From positions 299,227-349,732 of the forward strand of contig NZ_MKUD01000086.1 of NCBI RefSeq assembly GCF_001898575.1: DNA of 50,506 bases. The letters are read 5' to 3'. The notes under the pieces are model-generated. The model was not told the DNA's origin. It did no database searches and saw nothing but the letters and a program-made list of their open reading frames with translations. The stretch is from Spirosoma sp. 48-14 (GTDB lineage Bacteria > Bacteroidota > Bacteroidia > Cytophagales > Spirosomataceae). Below, one piece after another: positions 16,276 through 24,390 of the stretch (positions within the stretch are counted from its first letter, which is position 1; every line of letters begins with the position of its first letter). Position numbers and translations under genes: made by a program.

Positions 16276-17504
16276 CGTTCAGAAAGGGTAGGTGGGTGTA
16301 GTGCTTCTTGCGTTTGCATACTTGCCTGCCTGGCCGCTAAACCAACGTAGTTTTCGGCTATGAGCGTAGAGGCTGTTCGACTAGTGATTAGCTGGTTGAA
16401 TCGGGATGTCTGCAAATGGGCATCGAACGAAGATCGTTCTGGATTGTGATGCAGCAGTTCGGTCATGAAATTGGAAAACTCCTGAACCCGCCAAACCCGA
16501 CGCATACAGCAATCGGTGTAATTAGTCAAATCCGCTGAACTGCCTTCCCGATACCAGCTCATCAGGGCATTGAAAAGTTGCTCTGTATCGGCTACGGCCA
16601 TATTCAGCCCTTTTGCGCCCGTTGGCGGCACAATATGGGCCGAATCGCCAGCCAGAAACAGCCGCCCGAATTGCATGGGTTCGCTCACGAAGCTACGCAT
16701 GGGTGTAATGGTTTTTTCCAGAATAGGCCCCTCGGTCAATGTCCAGCCTGTCGTTCTCAGCCGAATCTGTAATTCGGCCCATATGCGTTCGTCGGGCCAG
16801 TCGTCGAGGGTGTCGGTTACGGAACATTGCACGTATAGTCGGGATATTTCGGGCGAACGCATACTGTGCAGGGCAAAACCTCGCTCATGATACGCATAAA
16901 TAAGTTCGTCGGTCGAGGGGGGAACTTTGGCCAGAATGCCTAGCCAGCAATAAGGGTACGTTTTGTCGTAAACGGTAGTTAGTGAGGCTGGTATAGTTGA
17001 GCGGGAAATACCGTGAAAGCCATCACAACCCGCTACAAAATCGCAGGTGAGGGTGTGCGTTTCTCCTTGGTAAGTATACTGAATGGTTGGTTGCTCGCTT
17101 TCCAAACCTTCAATGGCCGTGGCCTCGGCTTCAAACAGAAGGTCGCCACCTGCATCCAGTCGGAGCTGAATCAGGTCTTTTACCAGTTCGGTCTGAGCAT
17201 AGATCGTTACGTGGGAGCCGCCCGTTCGTTCGGCCAGGTCGATGCGATGACGCTGGCCATTATAGCTCAGAATAACACCATCATGCACAAGTCCTTCCCG
17301 GTCGAGTCGATCCGTCGCACCTGCCTGTCGGAGAACGTCTACTGTATTCTGTTCGAGCAAACCCGCCCGCTGACGACTTTCGACGCGCTCCCGTGATCGA
17401 TTTTCCAGCACAACCGACCGAATCCCCTGCCGATGCAGTAGCTGGGCTAACAGTAGTCCGGCTGGACCCGCTCCGATGATGCCTACCTGCGTGTGGTGAT
17501 TCAT
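16272..17504 (-). CDS. pobA: 4-hydroxybenzoate 3-monooxygenase (PobA)
   Basis: A FAD- and NAD(P)H-dependent hydroxylase that turns 4-hydroxybenzoate into protocatechuate. The 410 residues include GIIGAGPAG (dinucleotide fold, 8-16), the CDG motif at 160-162 and GRLFLAGDSAHIVPPTGAKG near 290. Residues matching the substrate pocket of the Pseudomonas enzyme with an offset of two are visible: Y203, S214, R216 and Y224, in the segments ELIYAYH and LHSMRSPEISRLYVQ. This supports true 4-hydroxybenzoate specificity. The gene overlaps pcaL upstream and pcaIJ downstream by four bases each. The last 20 or so residues are longer than in the Pseudomonas enzyme. Confidence 0.95.
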   Translation of the reverse strand: MNHHTQVGIIGAGPAGLLLAQLLHRQGIRSVVLENRSRERVESRQRAGLLEQNTVDVLRQAGATDRLDREGLVHDGVILSYNGQRHRIDLAERTGGSHVTIYAQTELVKDLIQLRLDAGGDLLFEAEATAIEGLESEQPTIQYTYQGETHTLTCDFVAGCDGFHGISRSTIPASLTTVYDKTYPYCWLGILAKVPPSTDELIYAYHERGFALHSMRSPEISRLYVQCSVTDTLDDWPDERIWAELQIRLRTTGWTLTEGPILEKTITPMRSFVSEPMQFGRLFLAGDSAHIVPPTGAKGLNMAVADTEQLFNALMSWYREGSSADLTNYTDCCMRRVWRVQEFSNFMTELLHHNPERSSFDAHLQTSRFNQLITSRTASTLIAENYVGLAARQASMQTQEALHPPTLSER

Positions 17505-18691
17505 AGCTGGCGTTCATTTATAATTTCCTGGGCAGCCTGAAAAGCGGCATTCGCGGCTGGTAGTCCGCAATACAGAGCTGAGTGCATAATGACTTCTTTC
17601 AGTTCGTCGAGGGTGACGCCATTGTTGAAAGCCGCCCGAACGTGCATCTTGAATTCTGTTTCGCGATTGAGGGCAATCAGCATCCCCAACGTAATCAGGC
17701 TACGGGAGTGACGGGTTAAACCGAGTCGGGTCCAGATTTCGCCCCAGGCATAGCGGGTGATGAAATCCTGAAAATCAGCAGTAAAATCGGTAAGGCCGGC
17801 GTTGGCCCGGTCGACATGTGCATCGCCCAGAACGGCCCGCCGGACGGTCATGCCCTGTTCATACGTGCTCTGCGTGGGCGATCCCGATGCTAATGACTCG
17901 CTTTGGGTGGCTGGTTCCTCTAAAAACGCCAGCAGGAGTTGCACCACTTCATCGGCCTTTTCAACGACCGACATATGAGCCGCCGATAATTCGCAAAGCT
18001 TGGCGTTCGGTATCTCCTGCTGCATAAACTGGCCGTCGGAAACGGTCGTCACCGGGTCGTAGGTGCCCGCAATGATGAGCGTAGGAGCCGTAATGTGGTG
18101 GATAGTTGCTCGTAAATCCGTATCCCGAAGAACTGCACTGCACGCTACATGACCTTCGGCTGTGTTTGCCTTAATCATCGTTAGCAAGCGTGCTGTCGAT
18201 TCTGGATTTGCCTGTTGAAATCCATCGGTCAGCCAACGGTTCAGTACGGCATCAGCAATGGACGAAATACCCTGTTGACTAACGGTGTTAATACGGTCAT
18301 TCCAGGCTGCAACGGTTCCGATTCTGGCGGCTGTATTGCAAAGAACCAGCTTGTCGATTCGGTCGGGATGATGAACTGCCAGCCATTGTCCAATCAGCCC
18401 ACCCATCGACAAGCCACAAAAGTGCACTTTCGCGATGCCTAATGCGTCTAGTAAGCCAAGCACGTCCTGTCCTAAATCGGCTATACTGATGGGTTCCAGC
18501 GAAGGTGGGGTTTGCCCATGTCCGATTGTATCGTAGCGCAGAATCCGAAAATGAGACCGTAACGGCTCCACCACATCGTTCCACATGGTCAGATCAGAGC
18601 CCAGCGAATTGGAAAAAAGCAGAACAGGCCCTTGCTCCAGGCCTTCGAGCTGGTAGTGGACTAGGTTTCCGTTTATCTGTAGATAAGCCAT
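17501..18691 (-). CDS. pcaL: Fused 3-oxoadipate enol-lactonase / 4-carboxymuconolactone decarboxylase (PcaL)
   Basis: One 396-residue chain holds two consecutive enzymes of the pathway. Residues 1-260 are an alpha/beta hydrolase (PcaD) with nucleophile S95 (GLSMGG), D212 (GTYDP) and H239 (AAHMS). Residues about 276-396 are a carboxymuconolactone decarboxylase (PcaC) starting YEQGMTVRRAVLGDAHVDRA and containing MHVRAAFNNG. A Ser/Thr/Glu-rich linker joins them. Such fusions are known as PcaL in actinobacteria and some others. PcaC makes the enol-lactone that PcaD hydrolyses, so the fusion places both on one protein. It starts two bases after the pcaB stop and overlaps pobA. Confidence 0.94.
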   Translation of the reverse strand: MAYLQINGNLVHYQLEGLEQGPVLLFSNSLGSDLTMWNDVVEPLRSHFRILRYDTIGHGQTPPSLEPISIADLGQDVLGLLDALGIAKVHFCGLSMGGLIGQWLAVHHPDRIDKLVLCNTAARIGTVAAWNDRINTVSQQGISSIADAVLNRWLTDGFQQANPESTARLLTMIKANTAEGHVACSAVLRDTDLRATIHHITAPTLIIAGTYDPVTTVSDGQFMQQEIPNAKLCELSAAHMSVVEKADEVVQLLLAFLEEPATQSESLASGSPTQSTYEQGMTVRRAVLGDAHVDRANAGLTDFTADFQDFITRYAWGEIWTRLGLTRHSRSLITLGMLIALNRETEFKMHVRAAFNNGVTLDELKEVIMHSALYCGLPAANAAFQAAQEIINERQL

Positions 18692-18693
18692 TG

Positions 18694-19776
18694 TCAGGGT
18701 TGAGTAGTCAGGTTTTGTTGCATCCGGGCGGTATCGACGTCGAGGGTACGGATCAGATCGTTGGCATGGTGGAGGTTGGCAGCCGTGAGTTTAACTAGTT
18801 CCCGGATAACCGGCCATTCGCTGTGCCAGGCTCCGGCAGCTCGTTCGTGAGGCTGGTTCATTGCGCCTAACAGGCTGGCTACCAGATAGGGTGTCCGGTG
18901 CGCAATAGCCACCATAAACGTAGAGGTTACAGGGTTTCGCTTGTGCGGCATGGACGATGAGCCACCCTTGCCTTCGGCAGCCCCTTCCCGAACTTCACCG
19001 ACTTCGGTTTGCATCAGCAGGATGATGTCGTTTGCCAGTTTGCCAAGTGACCCGTTTAAAATGCCCAGTGTAGATGCCAGATCGGCCAGCCGATCCCGTT
19101 GTGTATGCCAGGCCGTAGCGGTCGTGCCGAGGTCTAATTCCGCAGCCATCAATTCGCAAATCGTACGATAATGCGCTCCGAACGACTGCCCATTTCCAAC
19201 CGGACCGCCCAACTGTATTACCAGGCATTCCTGACGAACCCGATCTAAACGCTCGGTGGAGCGAAATAGCCCACTGAGCCAGCCCGCTAGTTTGTCGCCG
19301 AAGGTAATGGGTAGCGCCTGCTGCAATAAAGTCCGGCCCATCATTGGCGTATGCTGATACGTTTGCCGAAGTTTTGTTAGCTGATTAATGAGTTCTTCCA
19401 GATCGGCCTTCAGTTGATCAATCGCCTGACGTAGTTGGCTCATTAACGCCGTATCGATCACATCCTGACTGGTTGCGCCCTGGTGTACGTATTGGGCTGC
19501 TTCGGGGCTTTTCTGGCGAACGCGTTGCCGGAGCTGGTCAACGAACGGAATGGCCGGGTTACCTGCCAGCAGCGTCTGGGTTTTAATCGACTCGATATCC
19601 CAGTCGGTTTCGGCACAACAATTCTTGATGGTTTCAGCCACTGACGCAGGAATAACCCCCATCGATGCCTGGGCCGTGGCCAGTGCCGACTCGAACGCCA
19701 GCATCAACCTCAGTTCGGCAGTGTCCGAAAAAAGGGATTCCATTAGCGGAGTCGTGAAAATTGAGTCGGCCAGCAC
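18694..19776 (-). CDS. pcaB: 3-carboxy-cis,cis-muconate cycloisomerase (PcaB)
   Basis: A fumarase/aspartase-superfamily enzyme closing 3-carboxymuconate to 4-carboxymuconolactone. The signature GSSSMPHKRNP lies at 272-282, and the second conserved region HQGATSQD at 98-105. At 360 residues it is the short form; many PcaB proteins have about 450 residues with an extra C-terminal domain, absent here. The start is a GTG at 19776, 12 bases after the pcaG stop; a later ATG at codon 12 would cut into the conserved N-terminus. The order pcaH-pcaG-pcaB-pcaL follows the reaction order. Confidence 0.93.
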   Translation of the reverse strand: MLADSIFTTPLMESLFSDTAELRLMLAFESALATAQASMGVIPASVAETIKNCCAETDWDIESIKTQTLLAGNPAIPFVDQLRQRVRQKSPEAAQYVHQGATSQDVIDTALMSQLRQAIDQLKADLEELINQLTKLRQTYQHTPMMGRTLLQQALPITFGDKLAGWLSGLFRSTERLDRVRQECLVIQLGGPVGNGQSFGAHYRTICELMAAELDLGTTATAWHTQRDRLADLASTLGILNGSLGKLANDIILLMQTEVGEVREGAAEGKGGSSSMPHKRNPVTSTFMVAIAHRTPYLVASLLGAMNQPHERAAGAWHSEWPVIRELVKLTAANLHHANDLIRTLDVDTARMQQNLTTQP

Positions 19777-19788
19777 AGCGTTAACAGG

Positions 19789-20379
19789 CTATAAGTCAAA
19801 AAATACGGTTTCGTCGGAACCTTGTAGATGAATGTCGAACTGGTAATGCCCTTCCCTGCTCTTCTTCGCGATGAGTGTATGGCGCCGTTCTGCGTCGACA
19901 GAATGGAGTAAAGCGTCCTGATTGTTGGCTTTTGGCTCGTCGGAAAAATAAAGCCGGGTATAGAGCGTTCGCAACGAACCGCGCAGAAACAGAATGACGT
20001 TGATGTGCGGTGCTGAATCCGTTGCAGTAGAACCCGGTTTGACGGTCGTAAACGTAAACTGATTCGTGCGTGTCGTACCGGTACCTAAGCGGCCAAACCC
20101 GGTAAAGCTGGCCTGATGGGGAGGGTAGGCAATGGGTTTTGTGCTGTATTGGCCTTGAGTGTCGGCTTGCCAGCATTCGATCATCGCATCGGAAACGGGT
20201 TGGCCATTGCCATCGAAAATTTGCCCGGATACGTAAATCAGTTCTGCCGAATGGGCGATGGGGTCTACAAGCTCTCCTTCGGCCAGACTGTTGAAGTCGT
20301 AGCCGTATTGATGGGCCGTCAGCCCATAGGCGAAAAAAGGGCCTACCGTTTGCGAAGGGGTGATGGGTAAGGTCGTCAT
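19789..20379 (-). CDS. pcaG: Protocatechuate 3,4-dioxygenase alpha subunit (PcaG)
   Basis: A 196-residue subunit of the intradiol ring-cleavage dioxygenase. It begins with the family pattern PSQTVGPFFAYGL and contains SGQIFDGNGQPVSDAMIECWQAD, as in PcaG. The iron ligands sit on the beta subunit, and this chain lacks the full Tyr-Tyr-His-His set, as expected. The start codon directly follows the pcaH stop (20380-20382) with no gap, typical of the paired subunits. It shapes the active site and forms the oligomer with PcaH in the cytoplasm. Confidence 0.95.
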   Translation of the reverse strand: MTTLPITPSQTVGPFFAYGLTAHQYGYDFNSLAEGELVDPIAHSAELIYVSGQIFDGNGQPVSDAMIECWQADTQGQYSTKPIAYPPHQASFTGFGRLGTGTTRTNQFTFTTVKPGSTATDSAPHINVILFLRGSLRTLYTRLYFSDEPKANNQDALLHSVDAERRHTLIAKKSREGHYQFDIHLQGSDETVFFDL

Positions 20380-21117
20380 TTACTCAAACGGGGTTTGATT
20401 TCGGCCATTCAGCACAATATTGAATTCATACGCCAGGGCGAATTCCGGCTCGGTCCAGTTCATGCTGAACCTGGCGATCAGTAACTCACGGGCGTGTTTC
20501 GGAACCGACTGGAAAATAGGATCATAGGCAAACAGCGGATCGCCCGGGAAATACATTTGTGTGATTAGCCGTTGATCGAGGTGGGGGCCAATTACCGAAA
20601 AATGGATGTGATTTGGGCGCCAGGCGTTGTAATGATTGCCCCAGGGATAAGCCCCCGGCTTGATGGTGTAAAACGAATAGCGGCCTTCGGTATCGGTGAG
20701 CAAACGTCCGGCTCCTAAAAAGTTGGGGTCCAGGGGGGCGTCGTGGATCTCTGCTTTGTGAATATACCGACCAGCGGCATTGGCCTGCCAGATTTCGACC
20801 AGCACATTCGGCAACGGCCGTCCCGACGCATCCAGCACGCGCCCCGCCACTTTAATCCGCTCGCCAATGGGTTCCCCATTTTTCCGTGCGTTTTTCGTCA
20901 GGTCATTGTCTAGAGGGCCCATGCAGGAATCACCAAAAACGGGCATCCGCAGGTTTTTCATCTGATCGGGCACCAGCATCAACGGGCGAGTTGGACTCCG
21001 TAGAATCGTGGATTTATACGCCGGCGACAGGTGCAGGGGGTGGTTGCTCAACGGGACAGATTGATCAAGGCCAGATGCGGTAGCAGGCTTATCCGGTTCA
21101 ACGATGTTTGGCTCCAT
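20380..21117 (-). CDS. pcaH: Protocatechuate 3,4-dioxygenase beta subunit (PcaH)
   Basis: The catalytic, iron-binding subunit; it cleaves protocatechuate to 3-carboxy-cis,cis-muconate. The ATG at 21117 gives 245 residues. Counting from the upstream TTG (residue numbers 12 higher), the Fe(III) ligands are Y130 (AGRYIHK), Y169 (GAYPWG), H182 and H184 (NHIHF), the same spacing as in Pseudomonas PcaH. I prefer the ATG because the TTG at 21153 lies inside an exact -7 promoter motif (21151-21158). This is the first gene of the operon, divergent from an AraC regulator. Confidence 0.95.
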   Translation of the reverse strand: MEPNIVEPDKPATASGLDQSVPLSNHPLHLSPAYKSTILRSPTRPLMLVPDQMKNLRMPVFGDSCMGPLDNDLTKNARKNGEPIGERIKVAGRVLDASGRPLPNVLVEIWQANAAGRYIHKAEIHDAPLDPNFLGAGRLLTDTEGRYSFYTIKPGAYPWGNHYNAWRPNHIHFSVIGPHLDQRLITQMYFPGDPLFAYDPIFQSVPKHARELLIARFSMNWTEPEFALAYEFNIVLNGRNQTPFE

Positions 21118-21150
21118 GTCGGGTTTGGTTCGGTGGTCTATGCGGGAGGA

Positions 21151-21158
21151 CAAATCTA
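21151..21158 (-). promoter_or_regulatory. Candidate -7 promoter box of the pcaH operon
   Basis: On the minus strand this reads TAGATTTG, an exact match to TAnnTTTG, 34 bases upstream of the pcaH ATG. No TTG is found at the normal -33 distance, which fits a promoter needing an activator such as the divergent AraC protein. Confidence 0.5.
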
Positions 21159-21194
21159 TGGGGATGGTGCAATAATTTCTTGGATGATTCTAAA

Positions 21195-21257
21195 ACAAGC
21201 TTGTACAAACAGAACATTAATCCGATATTCGGGCAGATAGTTGTCTTTTTAGAACAT
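21195..21257. promoter_or_regulatory. Candidate operator region between pcaH and the AraC gene
   Basis: The region holds the 10-base palindrome ACAAGCTTGT (21195-21204) and two direct copies of AGAACAT (21211-21217 and 21251-21257) 40 bases apart. AraC-family proteins usually bind direct repeats. This is a suggestion only. Confidence 0.3.
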
Positions 21258-22143
21258 GAACCGCCAAGGGCTTAAAAACTATAAAGGGTTATATGGCGAT
21301 CACCGATTGCCCTTCCCGGAGAATTTTATCCATCATGAGTTACTGGCTGTTCGTAGTAAACTATATGGTTGGGAAATCGATCAGCACTTACATACCGACT
21401 TATACCAATTATTCATTTTTACGGAAGGGAGTGGGATTGTTCTATCAGAACAACGGCGGGTTACGCTTCGACCGCCTTGTGTGTTGATGGTTCCGGCCAA
21501 TACCCTGCATGGGTTTGCGTTTCAGGCGGGCATGGATGGCGAAGTGTTTACCCTGTCGGAGTCATCGCTGGACAAGCTTCTTCGCGACTCGCAGCACATT
21601 CGGCTGGGACTGAGTCAACTTCAACAGGTAACGTTCGAGGATTCAGGGGTTTCGTTCAATGATATACACTGGCTAAAAGACCGAATTATTCGGGAACTGG
21701 AAACCGATCAGCCGGAGAAACAAGGTATACTGGAGCATCTGACGCAGTTATTGCTGATTAGTTTGTATCGCACCAGTCTGCGTTCCGAAGCACCTGCGCC
21801 GAAGTCGGACAATCGAACCCTAACGTATTTTCTTTCCTTTCAGAAATTGATTCGCCAGTCGGTTCATGAGCCGAAGAGCATTCAGCAATACGCCCGCGAA
21901 CTCCATATCACAACCGTTCATCTGAACCGGATCTGCCAGTCGATTGTCAACAAATCAGCCTTACAACTGGTACACGATTATCTGACGGCCGAGGCCAAAA
22001 AGTACCTGCTCAATACGTCCTGCTCGTTATCGGAGGTATCGTACCTGCTGAATTTCAAAGATCCGGCCTATTTCTCCCGACTCTTCAAGAAACAGACGGG
22101 TCTATCGCCCAGAGATTTCAGGAAACAGCAGGGGATATTATAA
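21256..22143 (+). CDS. AraC-family regulator, probable activator of the pca/pob operon
   Basis: A 295-residue regulator with an N-terminal cupin-like sensor (about 20-160, including HLHTDLYQLFIFTEG and MVPANTLHGF) and a C-terminal AraC DNA-binding domain (about 195-293) ending FKDPAYFSRLFKKQTGLSPRDFR. It resembles PobR-type regulators, which sense 4-hydroxybenzoate, but the ligand cannot be read here. It is divergent from pcaH with about 138 bases between start codons, where an activator-type promoter and repeats are seen. Many proteobacterial pca clusters instead use LysR or IclR regulators. The start ATG at 21256 overlaps one candidate repeat. Confidence 0.88.
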   Translation: MNRQGLKNYKGLYGDHRLPFPENFIHHELLAVRSKLYGWEIDQHLHTDLYQLFIFTEGSGIVLSEQRRVTLRPPCVLMVPANTLHGFAFQAGMDGEVFTLSESSLDKLLRDSQHIRLGLSQLQQVTFEDSGVSFNDIHWLKDRIIRELETDQPEKQGILEHLTQLLLISLYRTSLRSEAPAPKSDNRTLTYFLSFQKLIRQSVHEPKSIQQYARELHITTVHLNRICQSIVNKSALQLVHDYLTAEAKKYLLNTSCSLSEVSYLLNFKDPAYFSRLFKKQTGLSPRDFRKQQGIL

Positions 22144-22146
22144 AAG

Positions 22147-22186
22147 GCCTTTCCGTGGCTTGGTAGAACACGCGCTAAGGAAAGGC
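22147..22186. repeat. Hairpin after the AraC gene (TTTCCGTGGC family)
   Basis: 22147-22154 pairs perfectly with 22179-22186, and pairing continues with mismatches inward. It begins four bases after the stop codon and shares CCTTTCCGTGGC with the hairpin at 2493-2529. Confidence 0.45.
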
Positions 22187-22306
22187 TCGGTTTGTTGATG
22201 GACATACCAAACAATCTTCAATATTTTGTGGATTATATTCGTTAAAAGTAAGACCCGCCTGAATTTGCGTTATCTTGGGCGCGGAAAGTTCTGCTCACTA
22301 ACCTCT

Positions 22307-24301
22307 ATGAAAACCATTACGTCGTCTGCGCTGCTGGTGGTATTAGGTCTGGCCCTGGGTTTGTCAGGCTGTAACTCGGCCATGCAGTCTTATAAAAAAG
22401 GCGTTCGCCACTTCGATGCGGGAGAATATAATCTGGCCCTGACTCAGTTTGAGAAAGCCAGTAAAGGCACTATTGATCCGGCCCGGCTGAACTACTACGT
22501 GGCGGAGTCGTACCGGCTTTCGAACCGTTTTGGCGAAGCAGCGCCTTATTATCAGAAAGCCATTGAGGCCAATACGACCGAACCAACTGCCCGATTCAAT
22601 TATGCTTATGCGTTGAAATCACAGGGGAATTACGCCGAAGCGCTTAAGCAATTGCAGGAGTTTGTTACCAATGCCCCGAAAAACACGGCCAAAGCGACTT
22701 TGGATAAGGCGAAACGGGAGGTCGAAACCTTGAAGGCCATCGACATCATTGCTAAAAATAAGTCGCTGATTACCTTGCGCAACATGAATAACCTCAACTC
22801 GCCCGGTGCCGAATTTGCGCCCGTAGTACGAGGGGAGGAATTGATTTTTACGGCATCGCGGAAAGAGCAGCTCTATAAAAACAACGGGCAGCCTATGCTC
22901 GGCTTATACAAAACCAAGCTCAACCAGAAGCCCGACGAAACCGGAACGTCGCCTGCTCCCGAACCCTTTAGCACAAATGTGTTTCAGGGTGATGTAAACG
23001 AAGGAACGCCTGCGTTTACGAAAGACGGGAAAACGATGGTTTTTGCGCGGGGCAATAATGGCAAACGCAAAGGTGGCCTGGATGTCGATTTGTATATTAG
23101 TCGCTTAGGGGAGGGGGGCGTATGGAGCCAACCGTTACGATTGCCCATCAGCGACTCGACAGCCTGGGATGGCTCACCCGCTTTTTCGGGCGATGGCCGT
23201 ACGCTTTATTTTGCTTCGAACCGGGCTGGTGGAGCCGGGGGAATCGACCTGTACCGGACCAGTATCGACGCATCGGGGCGGTTTAGCCGTCCGGTCAATA
23301 TGGGCCGCGATATCAATACGCCCGGTGACGAAATGTTTCCCTACGTAGGGCCGAATGCGAAACTGTATTTTGCGTCGGATGGGCATCCGGGCCTAGGGAA
23401 GCTGGATGTATTTGTAGCAACCCGTTCGGGCGGGGTTACACGCGTGGAAAACATGGGCCAGCCCATCAACTCCCCCGCCGACGATTTTGGCCTGATCTAT
23501 ACCGATCCGAACAAAGGATTTATGGCTTCCAATCGGTCGGGTGGTAAGGGCGATGACGATATTTACTTTTTCCAGGAAGGGCCTGATACGGATACAACCA
23601 CAATTGTGCAGAATCCTCCAGCCAACGCACCCAAAATCGTTCATTACTTTATTGCTGGTACGATCTCTACGAATGAAACGCCTATTACTCCGCTTGACTC
23701 GGCAACGGTGAAAGTCATTGATGATGCTACAGGCCAGCCGATTGGCGAAGCTGTAACGGACAAGCCTGGTACATTCGGAAAATACCCCTTGCAGGAAGGC
23801 AAAGATTATACGGTTCTGGCGCAGCGGAAAGGTTATCTTACTCGTCGGGAGCAGTTCACGATGCAGGGCAGAAGCATTCCGCAGATATTCCTGACCAAAC
23901 CGCAAACCGACACGACCTTTACCGTCGATCTGCTGCTCGATAAGGCAACGCTCAACAAAACGTTTGTGCTAGAGAATATTTACTACGACCTCGACAAGTA
24001 TAATATCCGCCCGGATGCTGCGGTCGAACTCGATAAACTGGTGACGATTTTGCAGGATAATCCAACCCTGAAAATTGAGTTGGGTTCTCATACCGATGCC
24101 CGCGCTAGCGATGCCTATAACCAGAAGCTGTCGCAGAATCGGGCTAAGTCGGCGGTAGAATATATCGTATCGAAGGGTATCGACGCTGACCGGCTTACCT
24201 ACAAAGGCTATGGCGAGACGCAGCTTATCGTAAAAAACGCCAAAACGGAAGAAGAACACCAGCGCAACCGCCGAACGGAGTTCAAAATTCTGGAACTATA
24301 A
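22307..24301 (+). CDS. OmpA-family lipoprotein with TPR, beta-propeller and carboxypeptidase-regulatory-like domains (PorE-like)
   Basis: A 664-residue predicted lipoprotein: signal peptide with lipobox LSGC (Cys22). Domains in order: TPR helices (about 26-125), a PD40/WD40-type beta-propeller (about 150-395, with repeats such as SPAFSGDGRTLYFAS), a carboxypeptidase-regulatory-like fold (about 445-530) and a C-terminal OmpA-like peptidoglycan-binding domain (about 550-660, YYDLDKYNIRPDA, SHTDARASDAYN). This four-part order matches PorE of the type IX secretion system, but Bacteroidota often carry several paralogues of this shape, so identity with PorE is unproven. The ATG at 22307 is chosen over an earlier in-frame start because it places the signal peptide at the N-terminus. 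A terminator follows. Confidence 0.85.
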   Translation: MKTITSSALLVVLGLALGLSGCNSAMQSYKKGVRHFDAGEYNLALTQFEKASKGTIDPARLNYYVAESYRLSNRFGEAAPYYQKAIEANTTEPTARFNYAYALKSQGNYAEALKQLQEFVTNAPKNTAKATLDKAKREVETLKAIDIIAKNKSLITLRNMNNLNSPGAEFAPVVRGEELIFTASRKEQLYKNNGQPMLGLYKTKLNQKPDETGTSPAPEPFSTNVFQGDVNEGTPAFTKDGKTMVFARGNNGKRKGGLDVDLYISRLGEGGVWSQPLRLPISDSTAWDGSPAFSGDGRTLYFASNRAGGAGGIDLYRTSIDASGRFSRPVNMGRDINTPGDEMFPYVGPNAKLYFASDGHPGLGKLDVFVATRSGGVTRVENMGQPINSPADDFGLIYTDPNKGFMASNRSGGKGDDDIYFFQEGPDTDTTTIVQNPPANAPKIVHYFIAGTISTNETPITPLDSATVKVIDDATGQPIGEAVTDKPGTFGKYPLQEGKDYTVLAQRKGYLTRREQFTMQGRSIPQIFLTKPQTDTTFTVDLLLDKATLNKTFVLENIYYDLDKYNIRPDAAVELDKLVTILQDNPTLKIELGSHTDARASDAYNQKLSQNRAKSAVEYIVSKGIDADRLTYKGYGETQLIVKNAKTEEEHQRNRRTEFKILEL

Positions 24302-24325
24302 ACCTTACAGACTATTCCTAAACAT

Positions 24326-24358
24326 AAATGCCACCTCTTCGTGCTAGAGGTGGCATTT
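24326..24358. terminator. Hairpin terminator between convergent genes
   Basis: A 13-bp perfect stem (24326-24338 with 24346-24358) has a 7-base loop, an A-run on its left and a T-run on its right. It can serve both the OmpA-family gene and the convergent CAP-domain gene. Confidence 0.8.
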
Positions 24359-24390
24359 TGTCATTTTTGAGTGCCCTGAATTGTACAGGG

